From Pseudomonas sp. 6D_7.1_Bac1 (lineage in GTDB: Bacteria > Pseudomonadota > Gammaproteobacteria > Pseudomonadales > Pseudomonadaceae): 64,000 bases of DNA. The stretch spans positions 1 through 64,000 of the forward strand of contig NZ_JANLNW010000070.1 in NCBI RefSeq assembly GCF_025465945.1. The letters are read 5' to 3'. The first letter of the stretch is position 1. Each line of letters begins with the position of its first letter. This document shows, one piece after another, positions 32,213 to 40,091 of the stretch. The notes beneath the pieces were generated by a model. It was given only the letters and a program-made list of their open reading frames with translations. It had not been told where the DNA came from and made no database searches. The position numbers and the translations under genes are program-made.

Positions 32213-33357
32213 TGGACCGTTACCCCCACGTGCTTGAGCCGCTTCGGCTGGCAGGCGGGCTGGAGCTGCGCAATCGGTTGTTTTTCGCTTCGATGGGCGT
32301 GGATCTGGCCGATCACAGCGGGTGCGTGACGCCCGCCATGATCGAGTTCTATCAGGGCATCATGGAGGGCGGCTGTTCCATGGCGTTTCTGTGCAACGCC
32401 ACGGTGTCGCCCCAGTCCCGACTGCAGAGCACCGGGCTCGGACTATTCGAGCAACACCAGGGCGAATCGCTCAAAGCCATGTTCGAGATGTCCGAGCGCA
32501 TCAACACGCCAGTAGGCGTGCAGTTGCAACATTACGGTGGTCAGGGCACCACGACGCACACTGGCGTTGCCGTGCTGACTCCCAGTGGCGTGCCATGCCC
32601 GCGCGTTTCCAAACTTGATCCGGACTATCGGGTTCGGGTCATGGACGAAGCGGACATTGCTCTGGTGATCGAGCAGTTCGCCCATTCCGCCTGGCTGGCC
32701 TGGATCAACGGTGCCCGACTGGTGCAATTGCAGGCGTCCAACGGTTATCTGCTGAGCAGCTTTCTGTCTCCACACACCAATAAACGTACGGATCGTTATG
32801 GGGGCAGCGAAGAGAACCGTGCCCGTCTGCTGCTCGAAGTGGTCCAGGCCATCCGCAAACGAACCGATGGTGCACTGATCGTCACCATCAGGCTGGGTAT
32901 CGATGATCGTCTGGGTGAGCAGGGGCTGCAATTTCCGGATATCAAAGAAACAGTCCAGGCGCTCTGCCAGGCCGGCGTGGCAGCACTGGAGTGTTCGATG
33001 TGCATGGGCGCGACCTTCGGCCAGCTCATCGTTCACTCCTCCACGATGGATGACTACCTGCAAGCCGGTGTCAGGGCCATCAAAACGGTGTCGACGGTAC
33101 CCGTGGGGTATGCCGGCTTCATCGACGGGTTAGAGAAAGCCGAACACTTGCTGGCCGATGGCGTCTGCGACTGGGTGGGAATGTCCAGGGCCTTGTTCGC
33201 CGACAACGACCTGATCAACAAAACGCTCCAGGGCCGTTCCAACGACATCCATAAATGCCAGTGGGACAGCAAATGCTTCAGCGACAAAAGCAATCCGAGC
33301 CTGGACCGGGTGTATTGCTGCGTGAACCCGAAATACTTGAGACCCTCGTTGGCATAA
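32209..33357 (+). CDS. Old-yellow-enzyme family flavin oxidoreductase
   Basis: The 382-residue TIM-barrel FMN protein has the family motifs VQLQHYGGQ (103-111), GYLLSSFLSPHTNKRTDRYG (179-198), NRARLLLEVVQAIR and the late GMSRALFAD. The usual His-x-x-His/Asn pair that binds the substrate carbonyl (IHGAHGYL) is replaced by Q175-x-x-N178 (LQASNGYL). The C-terminal Cys cluster expected for 2,4-dienoyl-CoA reductases is only partly kept (C350, C356, C370, C371). It probably reduces or dehydrogenates an unusual enone such as a butenolide. It overlaps the AfsA-type gene by 4 bases, and the SDR follows after 11 bases, so it belongs to the same operon. Confidence 0.88.
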   Translation: MMDRYPHVLEPLRLAGGLELRNRLFFASMGVDLADHSGCVTPAMIEFYQGIMEGGCSMAFLCNATVSPQSRLQSTGLGLFEQHQGESLKAMFEMSERINTPVGVQLQHYGGQGTTTHTGVAVLTPSGVPCPRVSKLDPDYRVRVMDEADIALVIEQFAHSAWLAWINGARLVQLQASNGYLLSSFLSPHTNKRTDRYGGSEENRARLLLEVVQAIRKRTDGALIVTIRLGIDDRLGEQGLQFPDIKETVQALCQAGVAALECSMCMGATFGQLIVHSSTMDDYLQAGVRAIKTVSTVPVGYAGFIDGLEKAEHLLADGVCDWVGMSRALFADNDLINKTLQGRSNDIHKCQWDSKCFSDKSNPSLDRVYCCVNPKYLRPSLA

Positions 33358-33368
33358 GGATGCGACAC

Positions 33369-34139
33369 ATGTACGACTTCACAGGAAAAGTGTGCCTGGT
33401 AACAGGCGGAACCAGCGGGATCGGCGCGGGCGTCAGCGAACGCCTGATCGAGGCGGGAGCCGATGTGATTGTGTTCGGCAGAGACGTAGAAAAGGGTGCG
33501 CAGCTGGCAGACCGGCTGGGCGAACGTTGCCGGTTCATTGCCTGCGATGTCGCCGATCCGGCTCAGGTAGAACAAGCATTCGATACCATTCGATCCCTCT
33601 ACGGCAGGCTCGATTGCGCCTTTAACAATGCGGGAGTGACCGCCCGCTATGGCACGCTGGCAGACTCGTGCCCGGATGACTGGATGAAGGTGATGAATAT
33701 CAACGTCAACGGCACCTACCACTGCATGAGGCATGAACTGCAAATCATGCTCGGCCGGGGAACAGGCGCCATCGTCAACACATCGTCCTGTGCCGGCGTG
33801 GTCCCTATTGGCGGCCAGGTGGCCTATGTCGCCAGCAAACAGGCTATCAACGGCATGACCCAGGTAGCGTCCATTGAAAACGCCAGGCTGGAAAATGGAG
33901 GATGCATTCGTGTCAACGCGGTTGCCCCTGGCCCAATTCTGGGCGGCATGAACAACGAAGCACGCTTGAAGGCGGCACCGGAAAACACCCAAAGAAAAAT
34001 CAACGTCACCTCCATGAAACGCTTCGGTACCGCGGATGAAGTGGCAAACGCCGTACTCTGGCTACTCAGTGATCAGGCGTCTTACGTCACGGGTGTGGTC
34101 ATGCCTATCGATGGCGGCTACGCGAGCGGCAAGTTCTGA
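33369..34139 (+). CDS. Short-chain dehydrogenase/reductase of the AfsA operon
   Basis: This 256-residue SDR has the cofactor motif TGGTSGIGAG (about 14-23), CDVADPAQVEQAF, NNAGVTARYG, and the catalytic Ser, Tyr and Lys in NTSSCAGVVPIGGQVAYVASKQ, with the C-terminal GVVMPIDGGYASG typical of classical SDRs. SDR reductases such as ScbB or BarS1 reduce the side-chain ketone of gamma-butyrolactone hormones, and a similar step is plausible here. AAGGA lies 8 bases before the chosen ATG at 33369; an in-frame ATG at 33360 is alternative. It is the last intact gene of the operon. Confidence 0.92.
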   Translation: MYDFTGKVCLVTGGTSGIGAGVSERLIEAGADVIVFGRDVEKGAQLADRLGERCRFIACDVADPAQVEQAFDTIRSLYGRLDCAFNNAGVTARYGTLADSCPDDWMKVMNINVNGTYHCMRHELQIMLGRGTGAIVNTSSCAGVVPIGGQVAYVASKQAINGMTQVASIENARLENGGCIRVNAVAPGPILGGMNNEARLKAAPENTQRKINVTSMKRFGTADEVANAVLWLLSDQASYVTGVVMPIDGGYASGKF

Positions 34140-34140
34140 T

Positions 34141-34203
34141 ATGAAAACCGCATTCATAACAGGCGCCAGCCGTGGGTTCGGCCTGGCGCGTCCTCTTGGG
34201 TAA
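34141..34203 (+). pseudogene. Truncated start of a second SDR gene
   Basis: One base after the SDR stop, an ATG opens a 20-codon frame reading MKTAFITGASRGFGLARPLG before TAA. The first 14 residues are the perfect beginning of another SDR (cofactor motif TGASRGFG), after which homology stops. A strong terminator follows 50 bases later. I read it as the remnant of a fourth operon gene lost by deletion. Confidence 0.7.
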
Positions 34204-34254
34204 ACACCGGGAGTCCGTCATCGGAGCTTGAGTGAGCGTGTTCAGAAGGCAAGC

Positions 34255-34283
34255 AAAACGACCCGCACATGGCGGGTCGTTTT
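34255..34283. terminator. Strong bidirectional terminator
   Basis: A perfect 12-bp stem (AAAACGACCCGC / GCGGGTCGTTTT) with a 5-base loop, flanked by A-run and T-run on either side, ends the lux-AfsA operon and also the convergent AraC transcript. Confidence 0.92.
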
Positions 34284-34375
34284 GTGTGCGGCGAAAGATC
34301 AGAAGTCGCAGTGAACCTTCGCGGAATCGTGTCATGGTGTTTTTCAACAGGAAGGGGGATACGTCAACGGAATGC

Positions 34376-35197
34376 TTAAATCGCTGCCCGCAATTCCCGT
34401 GGCGACAGACCATAGTGTGAGCGAAAGCGCACCGCAAAACGGGAGGCCGAGGCGTAACCGCTGGCACCGGCAATTTCACCAATGGAGCGAGAAGTGGTTT
34501 GCAACCATTGCAACGCCATTCCAAGTCGGACGTTTTCCAGAATGTTCCTGAAGCTGTCACCCTCATTGGCCAGTTGGCGACGCAAAGTCGATTCACCAAG
34601 GTTTAGTTGTTGAGCGACGATCGCAACAGACCAGTCCCTGGCAGGGTTGCCCATTACTAGCCGCTGCACACGTTCGCAAAGTGGATCGTTGCGGTCCATC
34701 AGTAGTGGCCCGGCCAAGCCGCAAAGGCCCAGGCTCAGAAGGACGGCCTCCCCATAGAGTGTACGTAATGCGTCTGGGGCGTTCGCACTGATGGAGGCCA
34801 ATAACTGATCCCATGCCTGTGTTGTATGTTTATCCAGAGGAACACATAGTTCCGACTTCAAGGCTCCACGGCGATGACTCATGATCAGTTGGTCATATCG
34901 GGTGCTGAAGTTACGCAGTATTGAGCAAGGAAAAGTCACCGCATCGGCAATGTAGTGTCCGTGAAGGCCGGGGAAGTTGGAAATCCCCAGCTCGCACCCG
35001 GCCGGCATCAGCAATAGGTGTTGTGGTCCTGCACGCATCTCCCGCTCATCCCACTGCAACAGCTTTTCTCCCTGCCGCACTCGACACAAGGTGGTAACGA
35101 ATATCGGCACCCGTCGTAATGTATGGGGCTGCCGCGCCCGAATGACGCAAGCATCGATGAGGTTTTCTCTGTGCTGGATGCCGGCAGAAGAGTGCAT
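34376..35197 (-). CDS. AraC-family regulator (OruR/ArgR-like long-sensor type)
   Basis: The 273-residue protein has an AraC-binding-like sensor half (about 1-165) and a C-terminal double helix-turn-helix (about 180-270: WSVAIVAQQLNLGESTLRRQLANEGDSFRNILENVR, SIGEIAGASGYASASRFAVRFRSHYGLSPREL). It is the second gene of a two-gene unit after the PEBP gene (5-base gap) and therefore probably controls that unit. A 21-bp-phased direct repeat upstream of the pair is the likely binding site. Effector unknown. Confidence 0.92.
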   Translation of the reverse strand: MHSSAGIQHRENLIDACVIRARQPHTLRRVPIFVTTLCRVRQGEKLLQWDEREMRAGPQHLLLMPAGCELGISNFPGLHGHYIADAVTFPCSILRNFSTRYDQLIMSHRRGALKSELCVPLDKHTTQAWDQLLASISANAPDALRTLYGEAVLLSLGLCGLAGPLLMDRNDPLCERVQRLVMGNPARDWSVAIVAQQLNLGESTLRRQLANEGDSFRNILENVRLGMALQWLQTTSRSIGEIAGASGYASASRFAVRFRSHYGLSPRELRAAI

Positions 35198-35202
35198 CGT
35201 TC

Positions 35203-35742
35203 CTAACGTCCGTAAGTGGAAGTGATTGTGGCTTTGGCCAAGGTGTTGGCATTGAGCATGTAGCCAACCAAGGCGCCGCTGGCCTGGTCGTCGAGTGGTA
35301 GCTTATCTACTTTCAATGCCCATACGGTGAATTGATAACGATGGGGCTTATCCCCTACAGGTGGGCAAGCCCCGCCAAATCCCGGCTGGCCAAAATCGGT
35401 CCGCCCCTGTACTGCACCGGTAGGCAGGTTCGAACCCACGCCCCTTGGCAAACTGCTGGTTGAAGCCGGTATGTTGACCACAGTCCAATGCCACCAGCCG
35501 CTACCGGACGGTGCATCAGGATCGTAGACCGTGATCGCGTAGCTTTTAGTACCTGCGGGGGCGTTGTTCCAGGAAAGCTCAGGAGAGGTATTCCCCCCCT
35601 CGCAACCAAAGCCCTGGAATACTTCAAGGCCGGTCAGAGGTCGGTTTTCAGCGATATCTCGGCTGGTCAGCGAGAAGTCGGCAGCGTATCCATTGAGCGC
35701 TACTGCCATGGATAATGCAGGCAGGATTAATCTGATCTTCAT
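35203..35742 (-). CDS. Periplasmic PEBP / YbhB-family protein
   Basis: The 179-residue protein has a Sec signal peptide (MKIRLILPALSMAVALNGYAA, cleavage about 21) followed by a full phosphatidylethanolamine-binding-protein domain: SPELSWNNAPAGTKSYAITVYDPDAP, GWWHWTVVNIPA, DFGQPGFGGACPPVGDKPHRYQFTVWAL. Bacterial PEBPs bind small anionic or phospholipid-like ligands; some inhibit serine proteases; the role here is unknown. It is the first gene of an operon with the AraC regulator and has the tandem operator 60-100 bases upstream. Confidence 0.93.
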   Translation of the reverse strand: MKIRLILPALSMAVALNGYAADFSLTSRDIAENRPLTGLEVFQGFGCEGGNTSPELSWNNAPAGTKSYAITVYDPDAPSGSGWWHWTVVNIPASTSSLPRGVGSNLPTGAVQGRTDFGQPGFGGACPPVGDKPHRYQFTVWALKVDKLPLDDQASGALVGYMLNANTLAKATITSTYGR

Positions 35743-35803
35743 CGCGATCTCATCTGTGTCTTGGAGTGAAACGCGATTCTAGATAGAGCAGAGGGGGCTT
35801 ACT

Positions 35804-35839
35804 GTGCCGAAATGCTCTACAACAGTGCCGAAATGCTCT
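35804..35839 (-). promoter_or_regulatory. Tandem direct repeat, candidate AraC-type operator
   Basis: GTGCCGAAATGCTCT occurs twice (35804-35818 and 35825-35839), exactly 21 bases apart, that is two helical turns. AraC-family dimers bind such direct repeats. It lies 62-97 bases before the PEBP-AraC operon start, consistent with autoregulation. Confidence 0.8.
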
Positions 35840-35942
35840 CTTGCTTCAGGCGAACAAGCCATACAGAAAAATCTAGAGGCAACCTTCACGAATGAGATGA
35901 TCGCCAGCTAACACTGGCGTTCATCGAGAGACATGCAGCGAG

Positions 35943-37226
35943 TTAAACCTTCTGCACCTGGTTCTTCAGACCGCCCAGCAATCCAAACAGGAAGAAAGCC
36001 ACTGCCCCGGCGCTCGGCACAATCAGAATGTCCCAGGCCATTGCCATCGGTCCGAAGGCCATCAGAACCGCCGCCCATGCGAAGAACCGTTCAGGCGATT
36101 TCTCAGTCATCTTGGTGCCAGTTATGGCCGACTTCAGGTTGAGAAGAATCATAGCCATGAACGGAATGAAGAAAATCAACCCGCCCTTCCACAACAGGGT
36201 CAAATAGTAAATGTGGGTCGAAGTGTTTGCGATCAGGGCTTGGGACTTCCCTTCAGTCGAATATCGACCATAGCCTGAGAAACCACTGCCGATGATAGGA
36301 CTCGCCACGACCTCTTTCACGCCTTCAATTGCCAGCTCAATTCGGCCGGTAGCAAACTCATCCGCTTTTTTCTTCCAATGTTTTTGAGCGCTGATGGCTT
36401 CAATAGAGTTCACCATTCGACCTCCATCCATGCCTCTTGCATAGGTCACGGCGAATGCAATCACCACTGCAATAATGGCAATCAGGGCATTGCGTCGGTA
36501 GTCGCTATTGCGGATCGCATAAAAAACAATCGATCCAACAATCCACACGAGAAGGACCTGCGCGCTACGAGAGTCACTACCAATGATCAAGAACGTAGCG
36601 CAGAACAGTGCCACCCACATCAGCAGCGACACGGCTTTATTGGTTTTGCCAGCGATGAGGGTTCCGCAGATGATCATCGCCTGTAAACACACCAGATAGG
36701 CGAGGCTCAAAACACCGAACGTTGCAAACACTGGCAAGCCCAAAAATTCCGCATTCATCGCAGCCAGGCCAAACGGCCCGAGGTAAATACGGACATCTTG
36801 CTCCAGATAAAATATACGAGCGGCGACGACAATCAAGAATAACGAAGAAAACAACGAGAGCCAGTAGAACACTCGGCTTATATCGCTACTCTTTGAAATG
36901 TACTTTCCTAGAAACAGGAAAGACGGCGCAAACATTATCAGCACCATAGAAAAAACATGCTTGATCAGCTCCCCATCCGCGGAGACTTTATTGGCGACCA
37001 TTATGGAAATCAGCCCCATCACCCCAGCAGACAAATATGCCAGGCCTGTCCGCCCAAAATTCATAAGCAATGCAATCGCTATAAGCGGAGCAAGTACGAA
37101 AGCAGGATTGATGTCGTAACCCATCAGCGAAAACATCACTATCGGCAGGCACATAGCTGCCGCAATGCCAGGGACTAACGCCCCGCCAGCAGCATTTAAA
37201 ATTTGTGACTTAACTGTAACAGGCAT
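35943..37226 (-). CDS. O-antigen ligase/polymerase family membrane protein
   Basis: The 427-residue protein has about 11-12 transmembrane segments and one large periplasmic loop (about 265-335, including ISAQKHWKKKADEFATGRIELAIEG). Wzy_C/O-antigen-ligase features are visible: SDSRSAQVLLVW, then SPIIGSGFSGYG and NTSTHIYYLTLLWKGGLIFFIPF (the HxxxL...G segment with the functional His). Such proteins either ligate O-antigen to lipid A-core (WaaL) or polymerise repeat units (Wzy). No glycosyltransferase or other polysaccharide gene is nearby, so it is an orphan and its substrate is unknown. GAGGGG lies before the ATG. Confidence 0.82.
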   Translation of the reverse strand: MPVTVKSQILNAAGGALVPGIAAAMCLPIVMFSLMGYDINPAFVLAPLIAIALLMNFGRTGLAYLSAGVMGLISIMVANKVSADGELIKHVFSMVLIMFAPSFLFLGKYISKSSDISRVFYWLSLFSSLFLIVVAARIFYLEQDVRIYLGPFGLAAMNAEFLGLPVFATFGVLSLAYLVCLQAMIICGTLIAGKTNKAVSLLMWVALFCATFLIIGSDSRSAQVLLVWIVGSIVFYAIRNSDYRRNALIAIIAVVIAFAVTYARGMDGGRMVNSIEAISAQKHWKKKADEFATGRIELAIEGVKEVVASPIIGSGFSGYGRYSTEGKSQALIANTSTHIYYLTLLWKGGLIFFIPFMAMILLNLKSAITGTKMTEKSPERFFAWAAVLMAFGPMAMAWDILIVPSAGAVAFFLFGLLGGLKNQVQKV

Positions 37227-37580
37227 TCTAACCCCTCATGGATAAGCAAGTGAGGTGACGCAGGACCAGCTGCACGGCAGGCGAAAACAACTCGCCCCTC
37301 CATGGAATACGGGGTATTTATTGCGTCATTTATTTGAACCTAAATGGCAGGGGCTGCCCCCCCGTTAAAGGCCGCGTCGCCACTGGCAGTGTCACGGTTA
37401 AACAATAACGAAAGACAAGGGGGCGTGAATGTAGGAATTTTCTGAAACTTTCAATTCAGCAGGTCACGGCAAGCCTTGTCCTGCTTCCGGCGTAACTGAC
37501 ACAGGCCAATCCCTCACGCAAAGGGATGGTTAAAACAAGCCCCTCAACGCGGCCGGCAATAGATGTGGAGAACTCGGTAT
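37227..37580. other. 354 bases without a gene
   Basis: I see no coding frame, strong terminator or recognisable repeat. It separates the O-antigen-ligase-like gene from the autotransporter remnant and may be decayed sequence. Confidence 0.5.
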
Positions 37581-37814
37581 TTAGTGGATGAGATCAGAAG
37601 TCGCGTCCCTCCCGCTGACGGCGATATCGCCCAAATTCAGGAAATCGCTGGTAACAAAACTGCCCTGATCCTTGATGCCATAGTTCTCGTCGCCCTAGAC
37701 CTTGAGCGAGCCGTCATTGATCAAGTTGACAGGGGTGACAATGGCAGGGGTGTGAATCGCGGCAGCACTGATGGACAGCGCCAACAACGAGCGACGCAGG
37801 CAAGAGGTGTTCAA
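37581..37814 (-). pseudogene. Remnant of an exported autotransporter-like protein
   Basis: Read from a TTG at 37814 (with AAGGGAA ahead) the frame gives a signal-peptide-like start (NTSCLRRSLLALSISAAAI), then TPAIVTPVNLINDGSLKV, a TAG at codon 40, and on in the same frame GDENYGIKDQGSFVTSDFLN and LGDIAVSGRDATSDLIH to TAA at codon 78. The repeated short beta-strand turns (INDGSLKV, DIAVSG) look like the start of an autotransporter passenger. The amber codon and the missing rest mark it as dead. It lies next to the Flp locus. Confidence 0.6.
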
Positions 37815-37844
37815 TGCAGATTCCCTTCAGAAGTTTTCAATGAA

Positions 37845-38048
37845 TCAAGTCACCGTTGTCCCACCCAATGCACTGACGACCTTGTTGAAGGTGGCTTTCA
37901 CCGAATCTCCCAGCGGCGTGACAAAGGCCACAACGACCAGGCCCACCATCGCGACGATCAGCGCATATTCAATCGCTGAAGCGCCTTCGGTCCTGCTCAT
38001 GAACAACTGGAGCCGAATGGACAAGTACCGCACAAAATGAAGGAACAT
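37845..38048 (-). CDS. flp: Flp/Fap type IVb pilin (second copy)
   Basis: The 67-residue prepilin has a 21-22-residue leader with Arg residues, the processing site EGASAIEYALI (cleavage after Gly, Glu at +5, Tyr at +6) and a hydrophobic assembly helix (AIEYALIVAMVGLVVVAFVTPLG), followed by a short tail. It is processed by the FppA peptidase and assembled by the Tad machinery encoded nearby. It is very similar to the other pilin at 38552-38755, including the ribosome-binding site AGGAGAAGTC, so the two arose by duplication. A receiver-only regulator lies between them. Confidence 0.95.
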   Translation of the reverse strand: MFLHFVRYLSIRLQLFMSRTEGASAIEYALIVAMVGLVVVAFVTPLGDSVKATFNKVVSALGGTTVT

Positions 38049-38086
38049 ACGACTTCTCCTGCAAAGTGTAGAACACTCCGACGACG

Positions 38087-38500
38087 CTAAGGACTGACTC
38101 GGTGCAACTTCGGTTGCGGGAACAGGTTGTCCAGGGTTTCCAGTAGGCGCACGTGATAGATGGGTTTGCGGAACAGGTCCAGTACCTGCAAGCGCAGCAT
38201 GTCGCTGACGTCGTCCATGTCGGCATGACCGGAGGTCACAATCACCGGCAAGTGCTGCCGGGACGTGTGCTCACGCAGGCGGCGAATCAGGGACATGCCG
38301 CTTTCTTCCGGCATGCGCAGATCGGTGATGACCAACGCGATATCGGGGTGACGGGTCAGATGGTCCAAAGCGAGTTTGACCGAGGTTGCGGTGAAGCAAC
38401 AAAAGCCCTCGCCCTCCAGCAACTCCGCAAGCTCCAACAAGGCGTCTTCTTCATCGTCCACCAGAAGCAGCTGTTGGCGCGGGAGTGAAGAAGCGTTCAT
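38087..38500 (-). CDS. Receiver-only response regulator
   Basis: The 137-residue protein is a single CheY-like receiver: acidic pair D15-D16, phosphoacceptor D60 in LVITDLRMPE, S90 in VIVTSGHAD and K112 in LFRKPI. There is no output domain, and the C-terminal tail is 25 residues long. It lies between two Flp pilin genes on the same strand (51 bp after one, 38 bp before the other), so it probably tunes the pilus system, possibly receiving phosphate from the PprA-like kinase encoded 8 kb away. Partner is inference. Confidence 0.93.
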   Translation of the reverse strand: MNASSLPRQQLLLVDDEEDALLELAELLEGEGFCCFTATSVKLALDHLTRHPDIALVITDLRMPEESGMSLIRRLREHTSRQHLPVIVTSGHADMDDVSDMLRLQVLDLFRKPIYHVRLLETLDNLFPQPKLHRVSP

Positions 38501-38551
38501 GTGCGACTCCTGTCACTGAGTTAGCAATCGGATTCGGGCCACGCCCGCCGA

Positions 38552-38755
38552 TCAGGCTACAACCGTCCCACCCAGTGCAGTGATGACTTTGTTGAAGGTG
38601 CCTTTCACCGAGTTGCCCAACGGCGTGATGAAGGCAACGACGACCAACGCCACCATCGCGATGATCAGCGCATATTCAATGGCGGAAGCGCCTTCGGTCC
38701 TGGTCATGAACAGCTGGAAGCGGATGTACAGATACCGAACGAAGTTAAGGAACAT
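38552..38755 (-). CDS. flp: Flp/Fap type IVb pilin (first copy)
   Basis: The 67-residue prepilin has the leader MFLNFVRYLYIRFQLFMTRT, the cleavage motif EGASAIEYAL and a hydrophobic helix ending FITPLGNSVKGTFNKV. GGAG lies 7-10 bases before the ATG at 38755. It forms thin Flp pili used for adhesion and biofilm formation. It is the first gene of the minus-strand pilin cluster and is divergent from rcpC. The paralogue at 37845-38048 differs at only about ten residues. Confidence 0.95.
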   Translation of the reverse strand: MFLNFVRYLYIRFQLFMTRTEGASAIEYALIIAMVALVVVAFITPLGNSVKGTFNKVITALGGTVVA

Positions 38756-39086
38756 ATGACTTCTCCTTTGCGCTGAAGGGCGCCGATGTAACGGGGGCAC
38801 AACATGATTGCTCTATGCCATCGGAGCATTGTCAACAAACCCCACTCCAGCAACTGTAACAACCGACTAATCACAAAGTATTAACCCGAATGTTGGCGCC
38901 CATAAACTGGCGCGCTGATCAGAACATCACACTCTTGCGAGTAATTTTTCTGACAGGTAATGGCATTTTGATTTATCTGCACTACTTTCAAATAGCAAAA
39001 TAGTTGCATGTTCATAGCTGCCTGATTGCGAAATTATCTCGTTGAAGTACACGGGCCAGTGATACAGCAGGAAAGGGAGGGCCGTC
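38756..39086. other. Divergent control region between flp and rcpC
   Basis: These 331 bases carry no gene. The region is AT-richer than its neighbours, especially 38930-39050, and must hold the promoters of the pilin cluster and the rcpC-tadZABC operon, both expected targets of the PprB-like regulator. I cannot pick out a certain PprB site. Confidence 0.55.
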
Positions 39087-40031
39087 ATGAACAGTCGTGT
39101 CACCATGAGCCTGGCTGGACTGCTGTTGTTCGGTGCCGTCATTGTCGGGTACTGGGGGTTGGTGCTAAGCCGACAGCCCGCGGCCGTTACCGACCCCGTC
39201 GCCACCCCTGTCACCGGCGCTGTGGAAAAAACGGTCACAAGCGCAGAAGACCAGACGCGCCACCCCGTCGTCGTGCTGGTGCATGATGTCCTGCCTTTTA
39301 CCCCCCTCGCCGCCGCTGACCTGGCCCTGGAAAAACTGCGCCACGCCCCCGCCGGCAGTTTGAGCAGCCTGGACCAGGCCGTTGGCCGTACACCCTGGCG
39401 GCACCTGAGCGCGGGCACCTGGCTGAGCAACGACAGCTTCGAGGCCGGCGGCCCCTTGGCACGGATGATCCACAGCGATGAACGTGCACTCGCGGTGGCG
39501 GTGGACGAAGTGATCGGCGCCGCCGGACAACTGATCCCGGGCGACTATGTCGACGTGCTGCTGTTCCTGCGTCAGGACGCCACCAACGTGCAGCAATCGG
39601 CGCAAATCGTCATACCGGCCATGCGTGTGCTGGGCGTCGGCGAGCAATTCGGATTGACCAACGACGGCAAACCCGCCTCCCCAGCCACCAGCTCCGACGA
39701 AAAACTCAAACAGGATCAACGTCGCCTCGCGGCCCGCAGCGTAGTGCTGGCGGTGCCCGATCAACTGCTCAGCCGAATGATGCTGGCGACTCAGGTCGGC
39801 ACCTTGCGCCTGGCCGTGCGCAGCAGCGAAGAGCAGCTCCTGGCCAAATACTGGGCCGGTGAACGCGACTCATCCACCCACCTGAGTGCCACCAACAGTC
39901 AGTTGTTCCAGTTCAATCAACTGGCCCTGGGCAGCGCCCAAAGAACCATCGTCAGCGCGAGTCCGGTGCAGGTATCACGGCACAGAATCGGGGTCATACG
40001 CGGTAATCAGGTCACCCAACAAACCCCTTGA
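39087..40031 (+). CDS. rcpC: Flp pilus assembly protein RcpC/CpaB
   Basis: The 314-residue protein has one N-terminal membrane anchor (about 5-27), then a SAF-type domain (about 50-125: VVVLVHDVLPFTPLAAADLALEKLR) and the CpaB core (RALAVAVDEVIGAAGQLIPGDYVDVLLFL), ending in VIRG. RcpC is a periplasmic partner of the Tad secretin. AAAGGGAGG supports the start. It is followed directly by tadZ with no rcpA secretin gene between, unlike the P. aeruginosa order. Confidence 0.93.
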   Translation: MNSRVTMSLAGLLLFGAVIVGYWGLVLSRQPAAVTDPVATPVTGAVEKTVTSAEDQTRHPVVVLVHDVLPFTPLAAADLALEKLRHAPAGSLSSLDQAVGRTPWRHLSAGTWLSNDSFEAGGPLARMIHSDERALAVAVDEVIGAAGQLIPGDYVDVLLFLRQDATNVQQSAQIVIPAMRVLGVGEQFGLTNDGKPASPATSSDEKLKQDQRRLAARSVVLAVPDQLLSRMMLATQVGTLRLAVRSSEEQLLAKYWAGERDSSTHLSATNSQLFQFNQLALGSAQRTIVSASPVQVSRHRIGVIRGNQVTQQTP

Positions 40032-40091
40032 TTGAACAGGGATACACGTCCTCAAAAACGGCTACTTCGATCAACGCAGCGGACTCTCACC

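Noticed and set aside
37771..38040. 89-codon plus-strand frame
   Set aside because: Antisense to the Flp pilin and to the autotransporter remnant.
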